Shown here in pieces: positions 1 to 6,299 of a stretch of DNA of 7,753 nt; positions within the stretch are counted from its first letter, which is position 1, and each line of letters opens with the position of its first letter. The translations under genes were made by a program, and so were the position numbers. The DNA is taken from assembly GCA_902783175.1 (NCBI GenBank), contig CACZQA010000083.1, forward strand, positions 1 through 7,753, read 5' to 3'. The notes under the pieces were generated by a model that worked only from the letters and a program-made list of their open reading frames with translations, made no database searches and was not told where the DNA came from. The stretch is from an uncultured Coriobacteriaceae bacterium. Lineage in GTDB: Bacteria; Actinomycetota; Coriobacteriia; Coriobacteriales; QAMH01.

Positions 1-1233
1 GATGTCCTCGTGCAGCAGCAGCATGCCGCGCTCGCGCAGCCACTCGATGATGTGCGGGTTGGCCTCGTTGACCTCCATGCCGCCCCAGGGGCCGCCGGTC
101 CCGATGGCATCGCCTTGGTAGAAGCAGCCGTTGTCGTCGACGGGCATGACCAGCGGCACGCCGAACTTCAGGCCGGCGTTGTAGTCGTCGACGCCATGGC
201 CGGGTGCGGCATGGACGATGCCGGTGCCGTCTTCGAGCGTGACGTAGTCGGCGTAGATGAACTGGCCGGTCTCGCCCTGGTCGCCGAAGATCGGCTGCTT
301 GTACACGTTGCCGGCGAGCTGCTCGCCCGTGCGCTTCCAGACCTCGCCGGACGCGCCGCGCACGAGCTCGTAGTCCCAGCCGAACTTGGCGCAGCACTTC
401 TCGGCCAGCGCCTCGGCAAAGATCGTGGGGCGCCCGTCGTGCATGACGGCGACGTAGTCTGCCTCGGGGTGCAGGATGACCGCCTCGTCGGCGGGAAGCG
501 TCCACGGCGTGGTGGTCCAGATCGCGACGTCGATGGAGCCCTCGTAGGCCTCGAGGCCCTCGGGGGTCGTCGTCAGCTCGAAGCGGACGAAGATCGCGGG
601 GCTGACCTCGTCGGAGTATTCGATTTCGGCCTCGGCGAGCGCCGTGTGGCAGTGCGAGCACCAGTGGATCGGCTTGCGGCCGCGGTAGATCGCGCCCGCG
701 AGGTACATCTTCTTGAAGACCTCGATGTTGCCCGCCTCGTACTCGGGGAGGTAGGTCAGATACGGGTCGAACCACTCGCCCGTCACGCCGAGGCGCATGA
801 AGCCCTTGCGCTGGCCGTCGAGCTGCTTGGTAGCGTAGTCGCGGCAGATCTTGCGGAAAGTGGGCGTGTCGATCTTGGCCATCTTCTCCTTGCCGAGCTG
901 CTCTTCGACCTTGTTCTCGATGGGCAAGCCGTGGCAGTCCCAACCGGGAACGTACGGCGCGTAGTAGCCCTGCATGGACTTGTACTTGACGATGATGTCC
1001 TTCAAGACCTTGTTGAGCGCGTGGCCGATGTGGATGGGGCCGTTGGCGTACGGCGGGCCGTCGTGCAAGACGTAGGTATCGTGGCCCTCGTTCTTCTTCA
1101 GGACCTCGTGGTAGAGGTCCATCTCGCCCCACTTCTTGAGGCGCTCGGGCTCGTGCTGCGGCAGCCCCGCCTTCATCTTGAAGCTGGTCTTGGGCAGGTT
1201 CATCGTGTGCTTGTAGTTGGGTGTTTCAGACAT
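1..1233 (-). CDS. ileS: Isoleucyl-tRNA synthetase, N-terminal 411 residues (3' end outside window)
   Basis: This cytoplasmic class Ia synthetase joins isoleucine to tRNA-Ile using ATP. The frame is open from an ATG at 1233 to the left edge, so only residues 1-411 of an enzyme usually 900 or more long are present. The ATP-binding HIGH signature is at residues 68-71, preceded by DGPPYANGP. A WC-x2-C stretch lies at 190-196. The CP1 editing domain is shown by WTTTPWTLPAD from residue 239 and by GTGIVHAAPGHG from residue 336 followed by VDDY, the part that hydrolyses Val-tRNA-Ile. The KMSKS loop, anticodon-binding region and C-terminal zinc site lie beyond the edge. The extended similarity of the N-terminus to bacterial IleS makes the related Val or Leu enzymes unlikely. 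The ribosome binding site is weak (AGAAAGAG, 4 bases before ATG). No T-box sequence is visible in the 90 bases upstream. I am very sure of the family. Confidence 0.97.
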   Translation of the reverse strand, partial: MSETPNYKHTMNLPKTSFKMKAGLPQHEPERLKKWGEMDLYHEVLKKNEGHDTYVLHDGPPYANGPIHIGHALNKVLKDIIVKYKSMQGYYAPYVPGWDCHGLPIENKVEEQLGKEKMAKIDTPTFRKICRDYATKQLDGQRKGFMRLGVTGEWFDPYLTYLPEYEAGNIEVFKKMYLAGAIYRGRKPIHWCSHCHTALAEAEIEYSDEVSPAIFVRFELTTTPEGLEAYEGSIDVAIWTTTPWTLPADEAVILHPEADYVAVMHDGRPTIFAEALAEKCCAKFGWDYELVRGASGEVWKRTGEQLAGNVYKQPIFGDQGETGQFIYADYVTLEDGTGIVHAAPGHGVDDYNAGLKFGVPLVMPVDDNGCFYQGDAIGTGGPWGGMEVNEANPHIIEWLRERGMLLLHEDI

Positions 1234-1255
1234 GGTGCTCTTTCTCGCGTGACAA

Positions 1256-1261
1256 GTTGTA
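1256..1261 (-). promoter_or_regulatory. Weak putative -10 element upstream of ileS
   Basis: The minus strand reads TACAAC (4 of 6 matches to TATAAT), 22 bases before the ileS ATG. A start near 1249 would leave a leader of about 16 bases with AGAAAGAG as ribosome binding site. There is no recognisable -35 element, because that position falls in the GC-rich inverted repeat. Co-transcription of ileS from the upstream DUF3467-like gene is an equally good explanation. Confidence 0.25.
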
Positions 1262-1269
1262 TCCAAGCA

Positions 1270-1322
1270 GGTACGGCGCGCGCGGATGCGCGGGCGTCGC
1301 TTCCCCCGAGTTCAGCCGTACC
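1270..1322 (-). repeat. Nested inverted repeat between the DUF3467-like gene and ileS
   Basis: Two perfect 8-base arms, GGTACGGC and GCCGTACC (1270-1277 and 1315-1322), enclose 37 bases. A second hairpin inside has a 5-base stem CGCGC/GCGCG with a four-base loop (1279-1292). In minus-strand RNA this begins one base after the TGA stop of the small upstream gene and ends 36 bases before the ileS start. There is no run of U after it, so it is not a classical intrinsic terminator. It could be a U-less terminator, an mRNA-end structure or a leader fold for ileS. The pairing is seen in the sequence; the role is unknown. Confidence 0.55.
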
Positions 1323-1323
1323 C

Positions 1324-1593
1324 TCAGTTCATGCTCTTCTCGAGGTGCTTGGCAATGTGCTCGTTCAAGGTCTCGGAAAGGTTGGCAAGAGCGCTCGTCG
1401 GCATGATGACGCGCGAGACGAGATGCGCCGGAAGTTCGTTGCCCTTCTTGTTGGCATGGTCGACGTAGAGGAAGTCGATGCGCGACTCCGCGTTGACCGT
1501 GCTCACGATGGACGCGTTTGCGTAGACGCCGCACGCGCGCTCGGGCGTGGCCTCGACGCGAAACTGCACTTGGTTTTCATTCTTCTCTGGCAT
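1324..1593 (-). CDS. Small DUF3467-like protein, 89 aa
   Basis: This is a short, probably cytoplasmic protein of unknown function. The product begins MPEKNENQVQF and ends with a charged helix containing HIAKHLEKSMN. The core pattern is an ACGVYANAS strand, an acidic/aromatic strand around IDFLYVDHA, then a SRVIMPTSALANL-type helix and a long amphipathic C-terminal helix. This resembles the DUF3467 family, whose members are around 90-110 residues and have a V-x-M-P/S segment before a final helix. There is no signal peptide, membrane segment or cysteine cluster. Upstream in-frame ATGs exist at 1614 and 1599, but AGAAAGGA (1601-1608) sits 7 bases before the ATG at 1593 and decides the start. The gene sits between cca and ileS on the same strand with its own -10 element. 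A role linked to tRNA metabolism would be only a guess from position. I am fairly sure it is a real gene and moderately sure of the family. Confidence 0.72.
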   Translation of the reverse strand: MPEKNENQVQFRVEATPERACGVYANASIVSTVNAESRIDFLYVDHANKKGNELPAHLVSRVIMPTSALANLSETLNEHIAKHLEKSMN

Positions 1594-1600
1594 GCTCATG

Positions 1601-1608
1601 TCCTTTCT
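1601..1608 (-). promoter_or_regulatory. Ribosome binding site deciding the start of the DUF3467-like gene
   Basis: The minus strand reads AGAAAGGA, 7 bases before the ATG at 1593. The in-frame ATG at 1599 lies only one base after this motif, and the ATG at 1614 lies upstream of it. The site therefore favours the shorter 89-residue product over 94 or 96 residues. Confidence 0.75.
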
Positions 1609-1626
1609 AGACATACGTGGCTAGAG

Positions 1627-1632
1627 ATTGTA
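1627..1632 (-). promoter_or_regulatory. Putative -10 element for the DUF3467-like gene
   Basis: The minus strand reads TACAAT (5 of 6 matches to TATAAT), 33 bases before the chosen ATG and 26 bases after the cca stop codon. Transcription would start near 1620 and give a leader of roughly 27 bases containing the ribosome binding site. No good -35 hexamer is seen 16-18 bases upstream, so the call rests on the -10 and its spacing. Confidence 0.4.
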
Positions 1633-1658
1633 CCGCAAGCGCGTCGGTATAGGGGGAT

Positions 1659-3014
1659 TCAGTCGAGCAGGCGTCGCGCATAATCGAGCAGAGGCTGCCG
1701 CTCGTTGGCGACCTCGCCGTCGACGACCGCCTCGAGCAGCCGTCTGAGCACCTGCCCGAGCCTTGGGCCCTGCGAAAACCCGAGCTCCATGAGGTCTGCA
1801 CCGCCCACCGCGAGGTCTCTCACGCCGAACACGGGCGCCGCGTTGAGCTGCTCTTCCATGAGCGCCTCCGCCTTGGCGAAGGCGACGTTTAACGGGGAGT
1901 CCTCGGGCTGCTCGCGGCCGAGCCCCACCTTGTCGCAGCGCCGCACGGCAAAGAGCTCCTGCGCCAGGTCGGGACCGTGCTTGAGCAGGAAGCGCCGCAT
2001 GGACTTGGGCGTGTCGGGAATCGTGAACATGTGCCAGCGCACGATGGAGGCGACCTCGTCTGTCGCGGCACGAGAGAGCTTGAGGCGCCTGCAGACGCCG
2101 CGCGCGATGGGCTCACCCACCTTCTCGTGCCCGTACATGTGCCCGCGGCCGTTCTCGTCGATGGTGAGGCAGTGCGGCTTGCCGATGTCGTGCAGCAGCA
2201 GCCCCAGGCGCATCGGCGCCGGGGCGTCGGGCTTTGCGGCGGCCAGTGCATGCAGCGTGTGCTCCCACACGTCATAGGCGTGGTAGGGGTTGTGCTGGTC
2301 GAAGCCGAACTCGGGCTCGAGCTCGGGGATCAGCACGGCGATGACGTCTCGGTACTCCCGCAGGATGCGCACGGCATCGGGGCCGCACAGCAGCTTGGCG
2401 AGCTCTGCCCAGATGCGCTCGGCGGACACGCGCTCGAGCAGGAGGCGGTCCGCGTGCATGGCCGCAGCCGTCTCGGGCTCGATGGCAAAGCCGAGCACGC
2501 TCGCAAAGCGCATGCCGCGCAAGATGCGCAGCGCGTCTTCGTCGAAGCGCGTGTGGGGGTCTCCCACCGAGCGCAGCACGCGCCGCGACAGGTCGGCCTG
2601 CCCGCCGTGCAAATCGATGATGCCGGTCTTGGGGCTGTAGGCCATGGCGTTGACCGTGAAGTCGCGTCGGGCGAGGTCGCCGTCGACGTGCTCGAGCAGC
2701 TCGACCGAGTCGGGGTGGCGCCCGTCAGAATACGAGCCGTCCGCGCGAAACGTCGTGGTCTCGAACGACTCGTGATCGACGCGCACCGTCACCGTGCCGT
2801 ACTTGACGCCCGTCGCGAGCGTGACAAGGCCGGCGCCTGCCATGACCTGCTCGATCTGCGCGGGGCGGGCAGACGTCGTGATGTCCCAGTCGTTGGGGGT
2901 GCGTCCCATGATCGCGTCGCGCACGCAGCCGCCCACGACGAACGCCTCGAAGCCCGCGGCCTCGAGCAGGTCGATGATGCGCTGCGCCTTATGTGGAACC
3001 TCAATCTCGTTCAT
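1659..3014 (-). CDS. cca: CCA tRNA nucleotidyltransferase, class II with HD domain
   Basis: This enzyme adds or repairs the 3'-terminal CCA of tRNAs without a nucleic-acid template, using CTP and ATP. The 451-residue length fits bacterial class II enzymes carrying an HD domain. In order, it shows the nucleotidyltransferase motif GGCVRD (28-33) followed by the two metal-binding aspartates of DWD (42-44), the RRDFTVNAMAY motif (116-126), and the EDALR motif (159-163), which matches the EDxxR nucleotide-selecting motif. A VSAERIWAEL helix follows (196-205). The HD phosphohydrolase domain has QHNPYHAYDVWEHT from residue 240 and LLHDIGKP (273-280). The frame is open far upstream, but similarity begins at the ATG at 3014. 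That ATG lacks a Shine-Dalgarno site and has TACAAT six bases before it, suggesting a leaderless mRNA. A pure poly(A) polymerase or an A-adding-only enzyme is less likely but not excluded by motifs alone. Confidence 0.95.
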   Translation of the reverse strand: MNEIEVPHKAQRIIDLLEAAGFEAFVVGGCVRDAIMGRTPNDWDITTSARPAQIEQVMAGAGLVTLATGVKYGTVTVRVDHESFETTTFRADGSYSDGRHPDSVELLEHVDGDLARRDFTVNAMAYSPKTGIIDLHGGQADLSRRVLRSVGDPHTRFDEDALRILRGMRFASVLGFAIEPETAAAMHADRLLLERVSAERIWAELAKLLCGPDAVRILREYRDVIAVLIPELEPEFGFDQHNPYHAYDVWEHTLHALAAAKPDAPAPMRLGLLLHDIGKPHCLTIDENGRGHMYGHEKVGEPIARGVCRRLKLSRAATDEVASIVRWHMFTIPDTPKSMRRFLLKHGPDLAQELFAVRRCDKVGLGREQPEDSPLNVAFAKAEALMEEQLNAAPVFGVRDLAVGGADLMELGFSQGPRLGQVLRRLLEAVVDGEVANERQPLLDYARRLLD

Positions 3015-3020
3015 GCTGCC

Positions 3021-3026
3021 ATTGTA
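3021..3026 (-). promoter_or_regulatory. -10 element immediately before cca (leaderless start)
   Basis: The minus strand reads TACAAT, then exactly six bases, then the cca ATG at 3014. Bacterial transcription normally starts 6-8 bases after the -10 element, so the A of ATG is a likely +1. The six bases between hold no Shine-Dalgarno sequence. No TTGACA-like -35 is visible in the GC-rich DNA upstream. Confidence 0.5.
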
Positions 3027-3045
3027 GCGCGCAGGCGCGCCCGCG

Positions 3046-3113
3046 GCCCCGATGGGGCGCAGGCAGCGGAGGCGATGCCCCCGCCAGGCGCCAGAGAAGC
3101 ATGCCGGGGCGCC
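3046..3113 (-). other. GC-rich gap with two short hairpins, possible weak terminator of the cyclic-di-GMP gene
   Basis: This stretch lies between the TAG stop at 3122-3124 and the cca promoter. It holds a 6-base stem GGCGCC/GGCGCC with a 15-base loop (3087-3113) and a 5-base stem GCCCC/GGGGC with a 3-base loop (3046-3058). Neither is followed by U residues, so neither is a typical intrinsic terminator. Such stems arise easily in DNA this GC-rich, and a role in ending transcription is only possible. Confidence 0.2.
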
Positions 3114-3121
3114 GCTTGCCC

Positions 3122-6100
3122 CTAGTCGATGCAAGCGACCTGGTCTTTGCCCCGCCGCTTGGCGGCGTACATGGCCCTGTCGGCCGCGTCGATCGCCTCT
3201 TGGTAGCCGTGCACGGTGGTGGTGTAGCCGATGGAGGCACTCAGGTGCAGCGGGGCCGTCACCCCCAGGCAGATTGGCAGCTCGCGAATCGCATCGAGCA
3301 AGCACGTGGCGAGCTGCGGGATACGGCGGACGTCCTCGTGCGCGATGCCGACGATCTCGTCGCCGCCAAAACGGAAAAACGACATGTCGTGAGTGGAGCC
3401 GAACCGATTGAGCAAGTCTCCCACCGCCGAAAGGCACGTGTCGCCACCCGTGTGCCCAAACGCGTCGTTTATGTCCTTGAAATCATCGAGGTCGACCATG
3501 AAGACGGCCGTGACCGGGGCATCCGTGCCGTTTTCGGAGCGCTTGAGCGCATCGTAGAGGTCGAGCCTGCTGCTAAGGCCGGTCAGGTAGTCGTGGCGCC
3601 TGTCGCGGTCTGCCTGGGCGTACAGGTCCCAGATCTCCTGCATGTCGCCGATCGACCCTGCGGCTCTCGCGGCGCCATCTCCCGCAAGATTGCTCGTCTC
3701 GCAGCTGCGGCGCTGCTTCTCGCGCTCGAGGGCGGCGACGTAGACGCGCTCCGACGAGATATCAACCCCGTAGATGATGCTCTCGATATGCCCGTTGCCG
3801 GGGTTCTCGAGCAGATGCGCCGTGATGCGCGACCAGCGGATCGAGCGGTCGTCGTAGTACGATTCGGTCTCCAGGACGATCTGGTTCTTGCCGCCTGCAT
3901 GTTCCTCGAGCTCATGCGCCCTGCAGAAGGTGTCGAAGAAGCGCTCCTGCCCCTCCTTGTCGGGCACGAACGCGGCGATCATGCGCACGAGCGCATCGAC
4001 GCTTTCCACATGCTGCATCCTCTGGGCGTTCTCGGCGATACCGCTCGAGCTCAGCCACTCGTCCGCGGTAAGGTCGACATGGAAGACACCCTGGCCATCG
4101 GGGATGTTCTCGAGGATGGCGTGCATGCGGCGGGCATAGCGCAGCTGCGCTGCCTTGACGTCGGTCACGTCCCTGCCGTACTCGATGAAGACCTTCCTGC
4201 CGTTCCAGGTGGCATAGCGCGCCTTGAGCTGGAACACGTGGTCGCCATCGTCCACCTCCACGGTCTTTTCCACCTCGTCGCCCATCTGGTTCATCGGGCA
4301 ATGGCCGCAGGGGCCGTCGGCTCCGAGCATGTACTCGAAGCAGCGCTTGCCCTGATAGGGCTGCTCGGGATGACCCGAGACCACGCGCGTCATCTCGTTG
4401 GCGAACACCATCGTGTAGTCTTCCGGGTGGCACACCTGGATGAACTGCCCCGAATGGTCGACGAGGTCGACCAGGTTGAAGAGGTCGACGTCGAGCTGCA
4501 CCACGTTGCCCTGCTCTTCGCGATCCTGCTCGCTGCAGACGGCATGCGTCGCCACGTAATCGAGGAAGGCCCCCTCGGCCATCGGCTCGGCAAAGTAATA
4601 TCCCTGGATGTAATCGCAGCGCTGGGCCTTCAGAAACTCGAGCTGCGCACGCGTCTCGACGCCCTCTGCGACCGTCTTCATGCCGATGCGGTGGCACATC
4701 TCGATCGTCGAGGCGATCACCGCGCGCACCGCGATCCTACTCTCGATGTCGTCCACGAAGGACTTGTCGATCTTCACGATGTCGAACGGGTAGCTGCCGA
4801 CCATGCCGAGCGACGAGTACCCGCTGCCAAAATCGTCCAGCAAGATCTTGGCTCCCGTTTCGCGGATCTGCTCGAGCAGGTAGGTGCAGGTGTCCTGCAA
4901 GCCCACGACCGACGATTCCGTCACCTCGTAGTTGATGAAGCCCCTCGGGACCGCCCCTCTTGCCGCGAGGCTGAAGATCTCGTTCATGAGGCGGTCGTTG
5001 TAGAAGTCCTGTCGCGAGAGGTTCATCGATATCGGCACGAGGTTCGCGCCCTGCTGGGCGAGCGACTCCTGGAGCGCGTGCACCTGGTGCAGGACGTGGC
5101 GGTCGAGCATCGATATCTGGTTGTCCCGCTCGAGCACGGGCACGAACGCTCCGGGGGCAATGGTGCCCATCGTGGGGTGCTCCCAGCGCACGAGCGCCTC
5201 CGCCGAGCAGACCGCCCCGTCTTGGGCGCGCACGATGGGCTGGTAGTAGACCTTGAAGTCTCCCCTCTTCAGGCTGTTGCGAAACCGCGCAGTGATGTCG
5301 GCGTGGCTGATGTAGGACCTGAGCATCGTCTCCTCGAACACAGGGTTCAGGCTCATGCCGCCCCGTCCGGCGCAGGTCTTGGCGATGATGGCGCGCTCGA
5401 TGACCTTCGAGACGGGCAGGTCGTCGTCTTTCGCATAGCAGATGCCGCAGCGGAGGTGCACGGTGAACCTCTGGTCGCCATGGTTCCACTCCATGTTGAG
5501 CAGGCTCGCGAAGCTGCCCTGCTCCACGAGCTCGCGCTTGACCAGGAAGGCGAACCAGTCGGACTCGAGGCGCGCGGAGACGACCGGCTGCAGGGGGCCG
5601 TCCTTCAGGGTGTCGAACACGAAGGAGAGGACCTCGTCGCCGCCCTCGATGCCGAGGGTGTCGTTGATTGCCTTGAAGTTGAAGACGTCGAACACGATCA
5701 CGGCGTAGGCGCTACGGTCCCCTTCGGCGAACATACGCTCGGCCTCTCTGATGAAGCCCTGGCGCGAGTAGCCGTCGGTCACGGAGTCGTAGTACTTCTG
5801 CTCGAGCAGCTTGTGCAGCTCGTCGTCGGTGCGCGGCAGCTTGGCGGCGATGACCTCGCTGTCGCCCACGGTGCTCTCCACGAGCACGTGCCCGCGCCGC
5901 CCGTCTTCGAGCATGACCTCGACGGCGTCGACGGTCTCGTAGATGCCGCGGATGGGGTCCATGTACGTGCGCGGGCCGAAGACGTGGTTGGCGACCGGGC
6001 AGGGCGGGCAGGGCTCGTCGAGGCCCATCAGGCACTTATGGCATTTCTCGCCGACCTTGAGCTGGGGGTACAGCCCCTTTATCGTGTCGTTGAAGCTGAC

Positions 6101-6151
6101 GATGGTGTAGTCTTCGTCGATGACGTAAGCGCCAGACGAAATATCGCTCAT
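3122..6151 (-). CDS. Cyclic-di-GMP signalling protein: PAS, degenerate GGDEF, EAL, PAS, PAS, GGDEF
   Basis: This 1009-residue cytoplasmic protein probably makes and breaks cyclic-di-GMP; it has no signal peptide or membrane helix. Residues 1-105 form a PAS-like sensor with Cys37, 40, 48 and 51. Residues 118-280 are a GGDEF fold whose signature reads ESDWF (196-200), so it should not synthesise. The EAL phosphodiesterase domain (285-535) appears complete: Glu318 of EAL, Asn377, Glu409, Asp439/Asp440 of DDFGSG, Lys460, Asp462, Glu496 and Gln516. A second Cys-containing PAS-like domain spans about 550-665 (Cys604, 615, 618). A third PAS-like domain spans about 672-800. The C-terminal GGDEF domain (852-1009) has DYLTGL, DLDDFK and GGDEI (929-933) and looks active. 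It lacks an RxxD inhibitory site at the usual distance. The ATG at 6151 is chosen because GGAGG lies 8 bases before it and the PAS-like sequence begins there. The ligands sensed are unknown. Confidence 0.93.
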   Translation of the reverse strand: MSDISSGAYVIDEDYTIVSFNDTIKGLYPQLKVGEKCHKCLMGLDEPCPPCPVANHVFGPRTYMDPIRGIYETVDAVEVMLEDGRRGHVLVESTVGDSEVIAAKLPRTDDELHKLLEQKYYDSVTDGYSRQGFIREAERMFAEGDRSAYAVIVFDVFNFKAINDTLGIEGGDEVLSFVFDTLKDGPLQPVVSARLESDWFAFLVKRELVEQGSFASLLNMEWNHGDQRFTVHLRCGICYAKDDDLPVSKVIERAIIAKTCAGRGGMSLNPVFEETMLRSYISHADITARFRNSLKRGDFKVYYQPIVRAQDGAVCSAEALVRWEHPTMGTIAPGAFVPVLERDNQISMLDRHVLHQVHALQESLAQQGANLVPISMNLSRQDFYNDRLMNEIFSLAARGAVPRGFINYEVTESSVVGLQDTCTYLLEQIRETGAKILLDDFGSGYSSLGMVGSYPFDIVKIDKSFVDDIESRIAVRAVIASTIEMCHRIGMKTVAEGVETRAQLEFLKAQRCDYIQGYYFAEPMAEGAFLDYVATHAVCSEQDREEQGNVVQLDVDLFNLVDLVDHSGQFIQVCHPEDYTMVFANEMTRVVSGHPEQPYQGKRCFEYMLGADGPCGHCPMNQMGDEVEKTVEVDDGDHVFQLKARYATWNGRKVFIEYGRDVTDVKAAQLRYARRMHAILENIPDGQGVFHVDLTADEWLSSSGIAENAQRMQHVESVDALVRMIAAFVPDKEGQERFFDTFCRAHELEEHAGGKNQIVLETESYYDDRSIRWSRITAHLLENPGNGHIESIIYGVDISSERVYVAALEREKQRRSCETSNLAGDGAARAAGSIGDMQEIWDLYAQADRDRRHDYLTGLSSRLDLYDALKRSENGTDAPVTAVFMVDLDDFKDINDAFGHTGGDTCLSAVGDLLNRFGSTHDMSFFRFGGDEIVGIAHEDVRRIPQLATCLLDAIRELPICLGVTAPLHLSASIGYTTTVHGYQEAIDAADRAMYAAKRRGKDQVACID

Positions 6152-6159
6152 GGGTCGCG

Positions 6160-6164
6160 CCTCC
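6160..6164 (-). promoter_or_regulatory. Strong ribosome binding site for the cyclic-di-GMP protein
   Basis: The minus strand reads GGAGG, 8 bases before the ATG at 6151. It settles the start codon inside a frame that stays open for another 525 bases upstream across the permease gene region. Confidence 0.8.
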
Positions 6165-6197
6165 GCAGTGCCGCACGTTGCATTACCGTGACAGAAG

Positions 6198-6206
6198 ACT
6201 ATAGCA
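6198..6206 (-). promoter_or_regulatory. Extended -10 promoter for the cyclic-di-GMP gene
   Basis: The minus strand reads TGC followed by TATAGT, which is a TGn extended -10 with 5 of 6 matches to TATAAT. Transcription would begin near 6191, giving a leader of about 40 bases that contains the GGAGG site. There is no clear -35 hexamer, as is common for extended -10 promoters. This supports expression separate from the ABC-transporter genes upstream. Confidence 0.5.
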
Positions 6207-6250
6207 GTCATCTGAAACCACATGGCATTGAAATCCGCAAAGGCCAGCAC

Positions 6251-6287
6251 GCCGTCGCCTCGGGCGTGGGCGAGAAGGAGGCACGAC
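6251..6287 (-). terminator. Imperfect hairpin after the permease gene, doubtful terminator
   Basis: About 13 bases past the permease stop codon, minus-strand RNA can form a roughly 10-pair stem (GUCGUGCCUC with GAGGCGACGGC, one bulged G and one G-U pair) around a 16-base loop. It is not followed by a proper U run; only UUU appears some bases later. It may weakly end the ABC-transporter transcript. Confidence 0.25.
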
Positions 6288-6299
6288 GCCAGACGCCCC

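Noticed and set aside
1234..1323. T-box riboswitch upstream of ileS
   Set aside because: The gap is too short for the usual element, and no T-box consensus (UGGNACCGCG-like) or specifier stem is visible.
10..1683. Plus-strand open frame of 557 codons across ileS and the DUF3467-like gene
   Set aside because: It is again in register with both minus-strand genes and is explained by avoidance of TTA, CTA and TCA codons. There is no ribosome binding site and no recognisable domain.
3012..3022. Tiny upstream reading frame (ATG GCA GCA TGA) overlapping the cca start
   Set aside because: Its ATG overlaps the -10 hexamer, so it would not be transcribed from the proposed start. It has no ribosome binding site and is probably coincidence.
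1977..3125. Plus-strand open frame of 382 codons across cca
   Set aside because: It is an antisense shadow in codon register with cca and has Val/Ala/Arg-rich low-information sequence.
3015..3437. Upstream extension of the cca frame to a 592-residue protein
   Set aside because: The extra N-terminal residues are Arg/Ala/Pro-rich, read out of frame through the GGDEF-coding end of the neighbouring gene, and resemble no domain. Homology starts at the ATG at 3014.
6152..6191. Cyclic-di-GMP riboswitch in the leader of the signalling gene
   Set aside because: The predicted leader of about 40 bases is too short for a GEMM-type aptamer, and no conserved core sequence is seen.
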